From NCBI GenBank assembly GCA_041390865.1, contig JAWKPC010000018.1, positions 1-64,000 on the forward strand: DNA of 64,000 nucleotides. Reading direction: 5' to 3'. The stretch is from JAUIIK01 sp041390865 (GTDB taxonomy: Bacteria; Chloroflexota; Chloroflexia; Thermomicrobiales; CFX8). A program made the position numbers and the translations under genes. Below, in pieces: positions 33,705-43,013 of the stretch (its first letter is position 1; every line of letters begins with the position of its first letter). Under the pieces are notes generated by a model. That model did no database searches and was not told where the DNA came from. It was given only the letters and a program-made list of their open reading frames with translations.

Positions 33705-35090
33705 GTGGGCAAGAACTACGCGTCGTACAGCTACTGGCTCGAAACGTCCGGTGACGATCTGACGCCGCGAGCACCGCTCGACGGGACGATCGACGTCGAT
33801 GTCGCGATCCTCGGTGCGGGATACTCCGGGCTCTGGACGGCCTACTACTTGCTCGAACGGGAACCATCGCTGAAGATCGCGATCCTCGAGAAGGAGATCG
33901 CCGGGTTCGGCGCATCGGGACGGAACGGCGGCGGGCTCGGCAACCGCTTCCCGGTCGGTCTGCGCCGGATGTCCCAGCTCTTCGGCCGCGACGGCGCCGT
34001 TGGACTCCAGCGGGCGATCAACACCGTCGTCGATGAGATCTCGGGCGTTGCCGAACGAGAGGGCATCGACATGGACTTCGTGCGCGGCGGCTACATGCGC
34101 CTGGCCCGAAGCCCGTATCAGGTTGAGGTTCTCCAGCGCGAGCAACGGACGCTCGAAGCCTTCGGGTTTGGCGACGACTCGGCTGTCCTTGATGCGGACG
34201 GGGTCGCCGAGCGGGTATCGGTGGCTGGGGCCCTCGCTGGCCATTTCAACCACAACAGCGCCAAGATCCATCCGGCCAAGCTGGCAAGAGGGCTGGCACG
34301 CGCAGTCGAGCGACGCGGTGCGACGATCTACGAGCAGACCGAGGTGACTGACTTCACGACCGGGGCTTATCCGGCCCTGCACACTGCCCGGGGGCATGCT
34401 CGCGCCAGGACGATCGTGCTGGCTGGGGAATCCTATCTCTCCCGCTTCCCGCAACTCCGCCGGAAGGTCATGCCGGTCTACTCGCTGATCACACTGACCG
34501 AGCCCCTCGCTCCAGGCGACTGGCAGGAGATTGGCTGGGAGGCGCGCGAGGGGCTTTCCTCGGCGACCAATATGGTGAAGTATCTGACGCATACGTCCGA
34601 CGGCCGCATTCTCTTCGGCGGCCGGGGTGCTCCCTACCACTTCGGCTCCAGCATCAAGGATGAGTACGACCGGCACGATCCGACGCTCAGGATGCTTCAG
34701 GACGACGTGCGCGAGTGGTTCCCGATGCTCAAGGATGTGCGATTTACCCACAGCTGGGGTGGTCCGCTCGGGTGGCCGCGCGACTACGTGCCGACCGTTT
34801 CCTACAACCCGCGCGAGGGCCTGGCGGCAGCCTACGGCTACACCGGTACCGGCGTCGGGCCGACCAACCTGTTCGGCCGTATCCTTGCCGATCTCATCAC
34901 CCGCACCGACAGCGAGATAAGCAGGCTGCCGTTCATCAACAGGGATGGGCGGAAGTGGGAACCGGAGCCATTCCGCTTCCTCGGCGTGCGCTTCGTCCAG
35001 AGTGGGTTCGAGCGCCTCGACCGGAAGGCGGAGGAGACGGGCGTCGCACCGAACGGCAAATCCCTGGTGGAGCGCCTCACCCGCCACTAG
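33705..35090 (+). CDS. FAD-dependent DAO-type oxidoreductase (gamma-glutamylputrescine oxidase-like)
   Basis: About 461 residues. FAD dinucleotide fold: V-A-I-L-G-A-G-Y-S-G-L-W-T-A-Y-Y-L, then G-A-S-G-R-N-G-G-G motif typical of the DadA/PuuB group. The C-terminal T-G-T-G-V-G-P-T-N is the second FAD-contact site. Such enzymes oxidise amino acids or polyamine conjugates to imines with H2O2. Start is GTG 33705 with GGGGAG ahead. Followed at 164 bases by a cupin gene on the same strand, possibly a partner. Confidence 0.88.
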   Translation: MGKNYASYSYWLETSGDDLTPRAPLDGTIDVDVAILGAGYSGLWTAYYLLEREPSLKIAILEKEIAGFGASGRNGGGLGNRFPVGLRRMSQLFGRDGAVGLQRAINTVVDEISGVAEREGIDMDFVRGGYMRLARSPYQVEVLQREQRTLEAFGFGDDSAVLDADGVAERVSVAGALAGHFNHNSAKIHPAKLARGLARAVERRGATIYEQTEVTDFTTGAYPALHTARGHARARTIVLAGESYLSRFPQLRRKVMPVYSLITLTEPLAPGDWQEIGWEAREGLSSATNMVKYLTHTSDGRILFGGRGAPYHFGSSIKDEYDRHDPTLRMLQDDVREWFPMLKDVRFTHSWGGPLGWPRDYVPTVSYNPREGLAAAYGYTGTGVGPTNLFGRILADLITRTDSEISRLPFINRDGRKWEPEPFRFLGVRFVQSGFERLDRKAEETGVAPNGKSLVERLTRH

Positions 35091-35254
35091 CGGCCGGTCT
35101 TTCGTCAAATTCCCGATGCTCTTGCGGTCGAGCCGTACATCGTGCCCTGTAGCCCCTGGCAAACGCTCTCTGCCGGGAGTATTCTCTCGATTCACGAGGC
35201 AGATCTGGAAGCCTGGCGGCGTTCAGTTTACGAGTCGCGAAAAGGAAAATCGTC

Positions 35255-35608
35255 GTGCAGCATCGCGTTGGTCGGGATGAACTCGTTCAGCGTTCGTTCG
35301 GTGCCGGTGTATCGGCCCGGCTGTTTCATGGTTCCGAACATGGTCTCGAGGATATCTCCCTGATGTTTGGAGAGGTTCAGCCCGGAGATCGTGTGGCCCT
35401 TCATCGCCATGACTACGAAGAGCTGTTCGTCATTCACCAGGGCGAGGTCGACTACTTCATCGGCGAGGAGAAGGTGTCGGCCGGCGCCGGGGATCTCGTG
35501 ATTATTCCCTCCGGAGTTCCGCATCGTTTCGTCAATACCGGCAGCGAAGTGCTGCTGCAGACTGCTGTTCATGCTGCCGCGAACGTTGCCATCGAATGGC
35601 TTGAATAA
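35255..35608 (+). CDS. Cupin-domain protein following the FAD oxidoreductase
   Basis: 117 residues from GTG 35255 (AAAAGGAAAA ahead). Classic cupin: V-A-L-H-R-H-D-Y-E-E-L-F-V-I-H-Q-G-E-V-D (three metal ligands) and G-D-L-V-I-I-P-S-G-V-P-H-R-F-V-N (fourth His). All four metal ligands are present, unlike the nnrS-linked cupin. Probably a small metal-binding enzyme or sensor in the cytoplasm; substrate not readable. It converges with the M16 protease pair. Confidence 0.88.
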   Translation: MQHRVGRDELVQRSFGAGVSARLFHGSEHGLEDISLMFGEVQPGDRVALHRHDYEELFVIHQGEVDYFIGEEKVSAGAGDLVIIPSGVPHRFVNTGSEVLLQTAVHAAANVAIEWLE

Positions 35609-35616
35609 GGCGTTCG

Positions 35617-36942
35617 CTACTCCCGGTCCGGGCCGACGACGGCTACCGTCAGCCTGCTGGTGTCCAGATGTCTCCGGGCCGCGTCGGTGATCTGCTCCGG
35701 CGTCAGGCTGCGGATGATGTCGCGATAACGCTGGAGATAGTCATGGCCCAGGTTGTGAAAGACGATGTCGCCGGCTGTCGCCGCCTGGCTGCCGCTGGTT
35801 TCGAGACCCAAAGGCAGCGATCCCAGAATGCTCCCGGTCGCGTCGGCATACTCGCGTTCGGTCGGGCCACCCTCGTTGAAGCCATTGACCTCGGCGATGA
35901 TGCTGTCGATCGCCCGATCGACGTTCTCGGGCGCGACGCCGGCGTTGACGACCCAAAGACCGACCCGCTTGCCGGCCTGAAGCTGTGAGTAGGCGTAGTA
36001 GGCCATGCCCTGCCGTTCCCGGACGCTTTCGCCGAGTCTGCCGTAGAGCCCGAAACGCCCGATGATCAGATTGGCGACGCTGAGTGCGTAGTAGTCGGGG
36101 TGCTCGCGGTTGATCGACGGTAGGCCCATGGCGAGGTCGGCCTGGGTCTTCCCCGGAAGCGTGTCGTCATGCCTGCGGAGTTCCGCTGGCGGATCGACCG
36201 TTTGAATGTCGATCTCGGGCGGCGTGCCGGTCCAGTCGCCGAGATGCTGTTCGACCAGGGCGACCGCCGCATCGTGATCGATCCCGCCGGCAACCGCGAC
36301 GATCGCGTTGTCCGGCTGGAACGCCCGTTCATGGAACGCGATCAGGTCTGATCGGTCGATCGCCGAGACAGACTCGACTGTTCCCGACGCACGATTGTGG
36401 AAGGGGTGCCCTTCCGGATAGACCATCTCGCGCATCGTGCGGTTGGCGAGGGCCCGGGTGCTGTTCTCAGCCTGCCGGAGGCCAGATAGCATCTGCGCCC
36501 GGATGATCTCGACCTGGTCTTGCGGGAAGTCCGGTTTGCGTAGCGCATCGACGAGATAGCCGAGCACGACTTCGGCGTCGGCCGCCAGCGACTTGGTCGT
36601 CCCGTCGATCGTCAACCGGCCGCAGCCGAAGCCGAGCGTCGCTCCGAGGCTGTCGAGCTCTTCGGCGATCGTCTCCAGATTCTTTCCGGCGCTGCCGCGG
36701 CTGAGCATCAGCGTCGTGAAGCGGCCGAGGCCTGGCATGTCCCCGTCCAGAGCCGAACCGGCCATCAGGCGCAGCTGGAAGACTGCAACATCACTCGCCG
36801 ACTTGTTCGCCGTCCTCTTGTCAGGCACGAGCGAGACGACCCGCATCCCGTTGTCGATGCGCGTCTCGCGAACGAGAGGCATCGCCTCTGAAACGCTCGG
36901 CGTATCGTGCTCCGTCGTCATAGGCGTCCCTTCGTATTTCAT
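35617..36942 (-). CDS. M16 family peptidase homologue, non-catalytic subunit
   Basis: About 441 residues with the pitrilysin fold (N- and C-terminal halves, V-G-L-W-V-V-N-A-G-V, R-Q-G-M-A-Y-Y-A-Y). The HxxEH zinc motif is replaced by G-L-G-R-F-T-T-L-M, so it cannot cleave. It follows the active M16 gene with a four-base ATGA overlap (36939-36942; a second ATG at 36921 has a better ribosome site) and should form the regulatory partner of a heterodimer like mitochondrial processing peptidase or the Sphingomonas/Bacillus pairs. Confidence 0.88.
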   Translation of the reverse strand: MKYEGTPMTTEHDTPSVSEAMPLVRETRIDNGMRVVSLVPDKRTANKSASDVAVFQLRLMAGSALDGDMPGLGRFTTLMLSRGSAGKNLETIAEELDSLGATLGFGCGRLTIDGTTKSLAADAEVVLGYLVDALRKPDFPQDQVEIIRAQMLSGLRQAENSTRALANRTMREMVYPEGHPFHNRASGTVESVSAIDRSDLIAFHERAFQPDNAIVAVAGGIDHDAAVALVEQHLGDWTGTPPEIDIQTVDPPAELRRHDDTLPGKTQADLAMGLPSINREHPDYYALSVANLIIGRFGLYGRLGESVRERQGMAYYAYSQLQAGKRVGLWVVNAGVAPENVDRAIDSIIAEVNGFNEGGPTEREYADATGSILGSLPLGLETSGSQAATAGDIVFHNLGHDYLQRYRDIIRSLTPEQITDAARRHLDTSRLTVAVVGPDRE

Positions 36943-38246
36943 GAATTGTCCTGACTCGGGATGAGCCATCCGACGGTGCGGCGATCCGGGGTGAGGTAGG
37001 TCTGGGCTACACGCTGGACGTCCTGAGCCGTCACGGCTTCAATCTCGTCGATGAAGGTGTCCGGGTTGCGTTCGGGAGCTACCACCGCAAGCGTGCCGAG
37101 CCAGTAGGCCTGGCTGGTGACGCTTTCCTGTGCGTAGGCCCACTGCGCCTGGAGCTGCCGGATCGCCCGGTTCAGCTCGGCGTCGCCGCACGGTTGCTCG
37201 CGAAGGCGCTCAAGCTCTTCGTCCAGCTGGCTTTCGAATTCCTCCGGATCGGTGTCGGGGTTGAGCGTGGCGCTGATCGTGAAAAGGTACGGGTCGATCG
37301 AGAGCGAGAAAGAGCTTCCAGCTCCGGCCGCCAGTCCGGTCGAGACGAACCGCCGGTAGAAGCGCGACGAGCGCCCGATCGTTCCTCCTGCTCCGCTGAA
37401 CGAGAACGGCTTGCCGCCCGACATAATCGTGTCGAGAACGGTCAGGGCCGCGACATCCGGATGGCTGGCCGCCGGGGCGAGGAATGTCATCATCATGACC
37501 CGGTTCGGCGCCGGGCGGTTGATCGTCACTCGCCGTTCACCTTGCGGCTCCGGTTCGACGGTTCGGACCGAAGGAACGTGGGGCGAGGGTTCGATCGAGC
37601 CGAAGCGCTGCTGGATGCGCTCGAATGCGTCGTCGGGATCGAAGTTGCCGGCCAGGACGGCGATGGCGTTGTTTGGCCGGTAGTAGGTCTGGTAGTGGCG
37701 ATAGAGATCTTCGCGGGTGATTTCCTGAAGATCGGAGATGTGGCCGATGACGCCCTGGCCGTAGGGATGGGCATGGAATGAGGCGGCGTTGACTTCCTCC
37801 CGGAGGAAGAACGTTGGCTGGTTCTCGTTGCCCTGCCGTTCGGAGATGATCACGGTGCGCTCGCTGGCGACCTCGTCGGGGTCGAAGCGGGCATTGATCA
37901 TCCGGTCGGATTCGATTTCGAGGGCCAGGTCGAGCTGATCGATCGGCAGCGTTTCGAAGTAGGTGGTGTAGTCGATCCAGGTAAATCCGTTGAGCGTCCC
38001 TCCCGCCGCTGATACCCGGCGGAAGATCTCGCCTGCCGGAAGGCTCTCCGTGCCCTTGAACAGCATATGCTCGGTCCAATGGGAAATGCCGGTGATGCCG
38101 GGGACCTCGTTCCGTCCCCCGACGCGGTACCAGACCCAGAAGGATGCGATCGGTGCGCCGGGCGTCGGTCGGAGCAGGACAGTCAATCCATTGTCGAGGG
38201 TTTTCCGGATGAGTGGTGTGCTCGGTGGGGCGATATCTACATTCAT
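36939..38246 (-). CDS. M16 family zinc metallopeptidase, catalytic subunit
   Basis: 435 residues. The inverted zinc motif is H-W-T-E-H-M-L-F (HxxEH), with the distal Glu in L-D-L-A-L-E-I-E-S-D-R-M. Ribosome site AAGGA six bases before the ATG. M16 enzymes form clamshell dimers degrading short peptides; here the partner is the overlapping non-catalytic gene. The R-Y pair near the C-terminal half of the partner would hold substrate. No signal peptide, so cytoplasmic. Upstream region 38247-38386 is the divergent promoter space with a lipoprotein gene. Confidence 0.92.
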   Translation of the reverse strand: MNVDIAPPSTPLIRKTLDNGLTVLLRPTPGAPIASFWVWYRVGGRNEVPGITGISHWTEHMLFKGTESLPAGEIFRRVSAAGGTLNGFTWIDYTTYFETLPIDQLDLALEIESDRMINARFDPDEVASERTVIISERQGNENQPTFFLREEVNAASFHAHPYGQGVIGHISDLQEITREDLYRHYQTYYRPNNAIAVLAGNFDPDDAFERIQQRFGSIEPSPHVPSVRTVEPEPQGERRVTINRPAPNRVMMMTFLAPAASHPDVAALTVLDTIMSGGKPFSFSGAGGTIGRSSRFYRRFVSTGLAAGAGSSFSLSIDPYLFTISATLNPDTDPEEFESQLDEELERLREQPCGDAELNRAIRQLQAQWAYAQESVTSQAYWLGTLAVVAPERNPDTFIDEIEAVTAQDVQRVAQTYLTPDRRTVGWLIPSQDNS

Positions 38247-38386
38247 ATCGATTCCTTGATAAACATCATGCTTGCTGGGAGAGAGTGTGCCACGAATGCC
38301 TGGAATTCGTTCCCATCTCCTATCGTCCGGGTGTGCCCGTCGCCGTAGAGTAGGTCAGGCGTTTGCCGTACGAACGGGGTTATGCG

Positions 38387-39196
38387 ATGTCGCTTCGTCG
38401 AACACTGTTGCCCGGCGTCCTTCTGGTCGCCATACTCGCTGGCTGTGGAGGGCGCGCCGATGTCGATGTCTCGACGGTGCCGCCATCCGGCAGCTTCGGC
38501 GCCCGGCAGACCGAACTTGCGGCCGACGGTGCGACGCGGGCCGCATCCGAACCGACCGCTACGGTCACGCCGGCTCCGACCGTCCGTCCGAGCGCAACGC
38601 CCTTGCCGACCGTGACGCCGGGCGGCGAGAGCAGCGATCCCGTTCCGACGACTGACGGAACCCGGACATCGGTGGTCGGAGTTCCGGAGACGCCGACGCC
38701 GGAGCCGACGCGGGAAGATATTGCGATGGCGGTCATTACCGGCTGCGGTACCGAGCCGATCACGATTCAGGTCGGCAGTGAAGAGCTCCAGGGCCGGATC
38801 GATGAGTGGCAGCGGATGGGTGAAGCGTCGCAAGCGATCTTCGAGGCCTGGGATCAGTTTTACTCGACCTTCGGTGATTTCATCCTCTACAACCAGGTTG
38901 TCAACAACACCGAGGTCTTCGAGGGTGCGGCTGCCTTCCAGGCCGTCGCCGACGAGCATTTGCCGACGCTCCGGGAGATCGAAGATAGCAGCCCATTCTA
39001 TGACCTTGCCCAGACGATTGTCGGGACGACGGAAGATCAGATCGCCGTTAGCCAGCTGCTGACCCAGGCCGGGACGCAGCACGACCAGAGCTACTGGGAT
39101 CAGGCGCTCGAGATCTCGTCGACGTTCGAGCAGCAGGCTCAGGACTTCTCCAGGGAGTACTCCGCGGTCTGTGACTACTGGTCGGAGCAGCAGTAG
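38387..39196 (+). CDS. Lipoprotein of unknown function
   Basis: About 269 residues from ATG 38387. Signal peptide M-S-L-R-R-T-L-L-P-G-V-L-L-V-A-I with lipobox L-A-G-C; lipid-anchored on the outer face. A Thr/Pro-rich linker (P-T-V-R-P-S-A-T-P-L-P-T-V-T-P) of about 80 residues leads to a helical C-terminal domain with E-W-Q-R-M-G-E-A-S-Q, A-W-D-Q-F-Y and two cysteines (T-G-C-G, V-C-D-Y-W). The low-complexity linker looks like a cell-wall spanner. No family recognised. A double hairpin follows. Confidence 0.75.
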   Translation: MSLRRTLLPGVLLVAILAGCGGRADVDVSTVPPSGSFGARQTELAADGATRAASEPTATVTPAPTVRPSATPLPTVTPGGESSDPVPTTDGTRTSVVGVPETPTPEPTREDIAMAVITGCGTEPITIQVGSEELQGRIDEWQRMGEASQAIFEAWDQFYSTFGDFILYNQVVNNTEVFEGAAAFQAVADEHLPTLREIEDSSPFYDLAQTIVGTTEDQIAVSQLLTQAGTQHDQSYWDQALEISSTFEQQAQDFSREYSAVCDYWSEQQ

Positions 39197-39221
39197 CGGC
39201 ATCCTCTCGCTTCAAGGAAAC

Positions 39222-39293
39222 CTATGACTGCCCGTGCCCATGGTCAGTCATAGAAATGACGAGCCCCGCCCTTGGAAAAGGGCGGGGCTCGTC
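39222..39293. terminator. Two hairpins between convergent genes (bidirectional terminator)
   Basis: First, CTATGACTG / CAGTCATAG (39222-39230 and 39245-39253). Second, a perfect 16-bp stem GACGAGCCCCGCCCTT / AAGGGCGGGGCTCGTC (39258-39273 and 39278-39293). On the minus strand the second ends in ATTTCTA. They separate the lipoprotein gene from the large beta-helix gene, which converge here. Confidence 0.85.
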
Positions 39294-39313
39294 TCGAGTG
39301 CTTTGTCGACTGT

Positions 39314-42300
39314 CTACGGCGCCGGGAACGAGCAATTCGTGCTGATCGTTCCGTTCGCTGCCACGGTCACGCCCCCATTGTCGCTGCTCATCGCCGGGAC
39401 GCTGGCCTGGACGATGCTGAGGACTCCGATATTGATGTTGTCCAGCTGGAAGAAGCTGTTCGCCGTGTTTCCAGCCACATCCAGACAAACGCTCCCCGAG
39501 CCATCAAGGTTGACCAGCAAGCTCTGAACGAGGCCTGCGTCGCCGTTGCCGGCGGTGAGCGTATTGGTCTGCAAGCTGACGTAGTGCGCACCATCGTCGA
39601 ATCCCATGCTGACGGCCTGGGCGCCGCCACCAACGCCGGTCGTGCCGCTACCACCGTTTCCGCCGGAGATGGACGACCCGCTGATCGTCGCGTTGTCACC
39701 GTCGATGATCACGCCTTCGCCGCCATTTCCTCCGTCGTAGCCATTGCCACCATTGCCGCCGCTGATCGTCGCGTTGGTCGCCGTCAGCGTGTTGCAGAAG
39801 TAGCACTCTGTGACATGGACGCCGTGGCCGCCGTCAGCGCTTGTGTCATCCCTTGCATCACCGCCATTGCCGCCGTTTGCGGTGGAATCGGTGATGGTCA
39901 CGTTGCTCATCTCGGTGAAGATGCCGTCTCCGCCGGTGCCCGAGTTGGCCGGGGAAGCACCTCCATCACCTCCGGATGTCAGGGACGCGTTCTGGACCGT
40001 GATCTCCGAGCCATAGCCGTAGATGCCCTCGCCTCCATAGCCTCCCTCGAAGCTGCCAGATCCGGCAAGGCTATCGCCACCGGCAGCACCGCTGATTGTG
40101 GAGCCGTCAACAGTTACGCCGGACTCTTCGACATACAGGCCAAATCCACCATCCCCGGCGTAAGCGTCGGAGTCCGCTCCAGCCCCGCCCCGGACATTGG
40201 ATCCTTGATTCACCTGGAGATTGACGCCGAATGTTGCGATTCCGTCGCCGCCTCCACCTGAGTAGTAGCCGCTGCCGCTGCTGCCACCCTCGACGGTGGA
40301 ATTCGTTACGACCGTCGTCTTCTGGAAATCCGGGATTCCCTGGAGGACGGCGTTGTTGAGGTCCTGGATATATTCAGGTCCGACGCTGACGATGCCGGGA
40401 CCGCCGGCGCCTCCGTCCTCGTCCGAGGCGGTGCCGGCGGCGCCGCCGTAGATATTCGAATTGACGACGGTGAGGTTACCGCCCTCGAGAAAGTCAAGCC
40501 CCGGCCCCAGCAGCTCCGAGCGTCGGAGCGTGCTTTCCTCGGAGCTGATCTCCGGGGAGAATGGCGGGATGCCATTGGCGATGCCGATGCCGCCGTTGCC
40601 GGCCACATCCTCGCCGGCCCCGCCGACGCCACCGTAGACCGTGGACCCGGTGACATTTACGTCGATGTCGAAGGCTGGGATTCCCGGACCTTGGAGCGAT
40701 GATGTTCCGGTGCAGCACTCCTCGCCGATTCCGGCCATGACGATGCCCCAACCACCGAGTCCACCATACGTCGATTCGGTTGCGCCGCCGTTACCGGCCG
40801 TAACCGTTGAATTCGTAACCTCGGTTACGAGCGTCGGTATGATTCCTGGACCTTGCAGGGATGACCCGCTCGCAATGTCGATGCTGAATCCAAACGCCAG
40901 GACGATGCCATCGCCCCCGTCACCGCCGTAGCCTTCGACTGCGGCCCCGCCGTCGCCGCTTTCGACCGTGGAACCGTCAACGTTAATGACGGTCACTTCA
41001 TCCGGATCGGGGCTGCCAGCCAACGACGAGCCGGCAGGGTTGGTGAGCAACGTTCCAATATCGCCATTCAGAATGCCCGTGCCCCCATAGCCTCCGTCGT
41101 AGTAGCCGGAACCGCCGTTGCCGCCTCGCACGGTCGAGTTTTCCAGGACATCGATCAGGAAGATCGTCGCGCTGATGCCGTCGCCGCCGTCGCCGGCGAT
41201 GTCGTCCGAATCACCGCCGAGTCCACCTTCAACGAGCGACGCCCCGGAGATATGGATGAATGGTACGTCGTCTTCAATTTCGCCCTGAAGATTACTGCTG
41301 ATCTGGCCGGGCTGTTGATCGGAACCTGCCAGGAATGGGTAAGCGCCGATCCCGTCTCCGCCGTAGCCGCCGTAGTCGGAGCCATACCCGCCGTTTCCGC
41401 CGATGACGGTTGACTCGCCATTGACCGTTATCTGGGCGAACAGCACGATGGCGATCGCCGTTCCGCCGTCTCCGCCGTCATCGAACGGATCCAGGAGTAG
41501 CGACGTTGTGCTCTCGATGTCGTTGCTGAGTGTCGTTCCATCGCCTCCACGAATCTCGGAGGAGGTGACAGTCAGCTCACCTTCCAGGACCAGAACACCC
41601 TCGCCACCATAACCTGAACCGCCTGGTATCTGGAGGGTGCTGCGACGTTCTGAGATTTCAGCGAATTCGCCGCCATCTCCGCCGGCAACGTAGGAATTGA
41701 CGATCGTCAGATTCGCCCCATCCACGACGACGCCTGGCGCGCCATCGCCGTCGCTGCCGCCGTAGGCATGGACTCTGTCCAGCGTGGCGGTCACGTCTTC
41801 TCCGGCGGACACGGCTGGTGCAATCAGGCCATCGATTGTCAGCCCTACTGCGGTCGATTGATCCGCCATGTCGAGTGCGACATCCCCGTTACCCTCCAGG
41901 AGGGGAGATTCGATGCCCGGAACTGCGTCCGGCAAGACAACATAGGGTGGCAGGCTGTCTGCATTGAGACCCTGAAGGTCAGAGCCCGCGAACGCAGACT
42001 CGAGGATCTCTGCCAGATCGACCTGCTGCCCGACGAGGTACTGCCCGTATTCCAGTTCGAAATTGGCGACGTAGGAGGTTTCCGCTTCATACAGGAAAAT
42101 GAAATGTTCGGAATTGTCAGGGCCGATTCCGTTCAATGCCTGGATGCTGTTGAATGGCGTCAATCTCCGCCCGTCTCCCGGCTGGGCAGCATCGGCATCC
42201 ACAAACCAGACGATCGGTGAAGCTACGGATATCGATACGTTAACAACTTCGGTAAGTCCGTCGCGGGCCTCTTGAACCGTGTAGGTGAAATTGTCAACAC

Positions 42301-42940
42301 CGTTGAAGGCGAATGGATCCGGGGCCGGGGGAGTGTAGGTGAACGACCCGTCCGGGTTCATACTGACTTCGCCGCCGTTGACGCTGACAGTATCGTAGGC
42401 CACGACCTCGATACCCTCGCCACCGTCATTCGCGAGGACGCCTGCATCGGCCGGGACGTCGATATCGACATTTCCGAGCGTCCCGTAGCTGTCCGGATTC
42501 ACGATCAGTCCCTGGGGCAGGCTGACGAGCAGACCGTTACCGCAGGTACCGTCGGGATAGGGAAGCGGGGGGCGGATGCGGCCGGTGAAAGCGATGTAGC
42601 AGATGTTGACCGGATTCAGGCTGGGCAGGTCGATCCGGACGAGCGTCGGAGACTGACACTCGCCGTTCGGGAGCGGTTTCCGGAAGTAGGAAAAGTAGGC
42701 CGAGGCACACAGAGAGAGGGGATAATCATCCGGCAGCTGGAGCAGCTGGTGGTATGGGGGACAGTTGGCCGTGAACGAGCCCTTGTAGAGGCCGGTGTAG
42801 TAGTCGAGACAGAGATAATCCATCGGATAGGCGCTGGTCTGCGCCTCGGCCTCCTCCGTCGAGGACCCGACCGCGGCGAACGCAGCCAGCGTCGAGACGA
42901 GCGTCACAACCAGGCCAAGCACGATCACTCGACGAAGCAT
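39314..42940 (-). CDS. Large secreted Gly-rich right-handed beta-helix protein (1208 aa)
   Basis: Signal peptide at 1-34 (V-I-V-L-G-L-V-V-T-L-V-S-T-L-A-A-F-A-A). Then three C-x3-Y/F-T/S-G modules (C44-C60, C78-C95, C114-C133). A cadherin/Big-like domain follows, 146-242 (V-L-A-N-D, N-P-D-G-S-F-T-Y-T-P, V-D-N-F-T-Y-T-V), then V-W-F-V-D-A-D-A-A. From about 360 to 1130 the chain is a pectate-lyase-type beta helix of some 20 coils, each with V-x-[ITV]-x-x-[ST]-x-[IVL]-x-G-G and G-G-x-G-G-x-G turns rich in Gly, Asp and Asn, which may bind calcium. The C-terminus (1140-1208) is a separate Cys-bearing cap. No sorting motif or membrane anchor. Not seen as a known named family; probably a surface adhesin or sugar-binding scaffold. 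Confidence 0.85.
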   Translation of the reverse strand: MLRRVIVLGLVVTLVSTLAAFAAVGSSTEEAEAQTSAYPMDYLCLDYYTGLYKGSFTANCPPYHQLLQLPDDYPLSLCASAYFSYFRKPLPNGECQSPTLVRIDLPSLNPVNICYIAFTGRIRPPLPYPDGTCGNGLLVSLPQGLIVNPDSYGTLGNVDIDVPADAGVLANDGGEGIEVVAYDTVSVNGGEVSMNPDGSFTYTPPAPDPFAFNGVDNFTYTVQEARDGLTEVVNVSISVASPIVWFVDADAAQPGDGRRLTPFNSIQALNGIGPDNSEHFIFLYEAETSYVANFELEYGQYLVGQQVDLAEILESAFAGSDLQGLNADSLPPYVVLPDAVPGIESPLLEGNGDVALDMADQSTAVGLTIDGLIAPAVSAGEDVTATLDRVHAYGGSDGDGAPGVVVDGANLTIVNSYVAGGDGGEFAEISERRSTLQIPGGSGYGGEGVLVLEGELTVTSSEIRGGDGTTLSNDIESTTSLLLDPFDDGGDGGTAIAIVLFAQITVNGESTVIGGNGGYGSDYGGYGGDGIGAYPFLAGSDQQPGQISSNLQGEIEDDVPFIHISGASLVEGGLGGDSDDIAGDGGDGISATIFLIDVLENSTVRGGNGGSGYYDGGYGGTGILNGDIGTLLTNPAGSSLAGSPDPDEVTVINVDGSTVESGDGGAAVEGYGGDGGDGIVLAFGFSIDIASGSSLQGPGIIPTLVTEVTNSTVTAGNGGATESTYGGLGGWGIVMAGIGEECCTGTSSLQGPGIPAFDIDVNVTGSTVYGGVGGAGEDVAGNGGIGIANGIPPFSPEISSEESTLRRSELLGPGLDFLEGGNLTVVNSNIYGGAAGTASDEDGGAGGPGIVSVGPEYIQDLNNAVLQGIPDFQKTTVVTNSTVEGGSSGSGYYSGGGGDGIATFGVNLQVNQGSNVRGGAGADSDAYAGDGGFGLYVEESGVTVDGSTISGAAGGDSLAGSGSFEGGYGGEGIYGYGSEITVQNASLTSGGDGGASPANSGTGGDGIFTEMSNVTITDSTANGGNGGDARDDTSADGGHGVHVTECYFCNTLTATNATISGGNGGNGYDGGNGGEGVIIDGDNATISGSSISGGNGGSGTTGVGGGAQAVSMGFDDGAHYVSLQTNTLTAGNGDAGLVQSLLVNLDGSGSVCLDVAGNTANSFFQLDNINIGVLSIVQASVPAMSSDNGGVTVAANGTISTNCSFPAP

Positions 42941-43013
42941 CTATTCTCCCCTTGTTTTGATCCCGCATTCCCGTATTGAGAGCCAGTATAGACCGGGGAT
43001 GGGAACCTTGTCT

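Noticed and set aside
33606..35195. 529-residue minus-strand reading frame
   Set aside because: Antisense to the FAD oxidoreductase with clear FAD motifs.
39400..41700. Repetitive Gly-rich DNA as a CRISPR array or tandem DNA repeat
   Set aside because: The period follows the protein coil, varies in length and the DNA copies are not identical.
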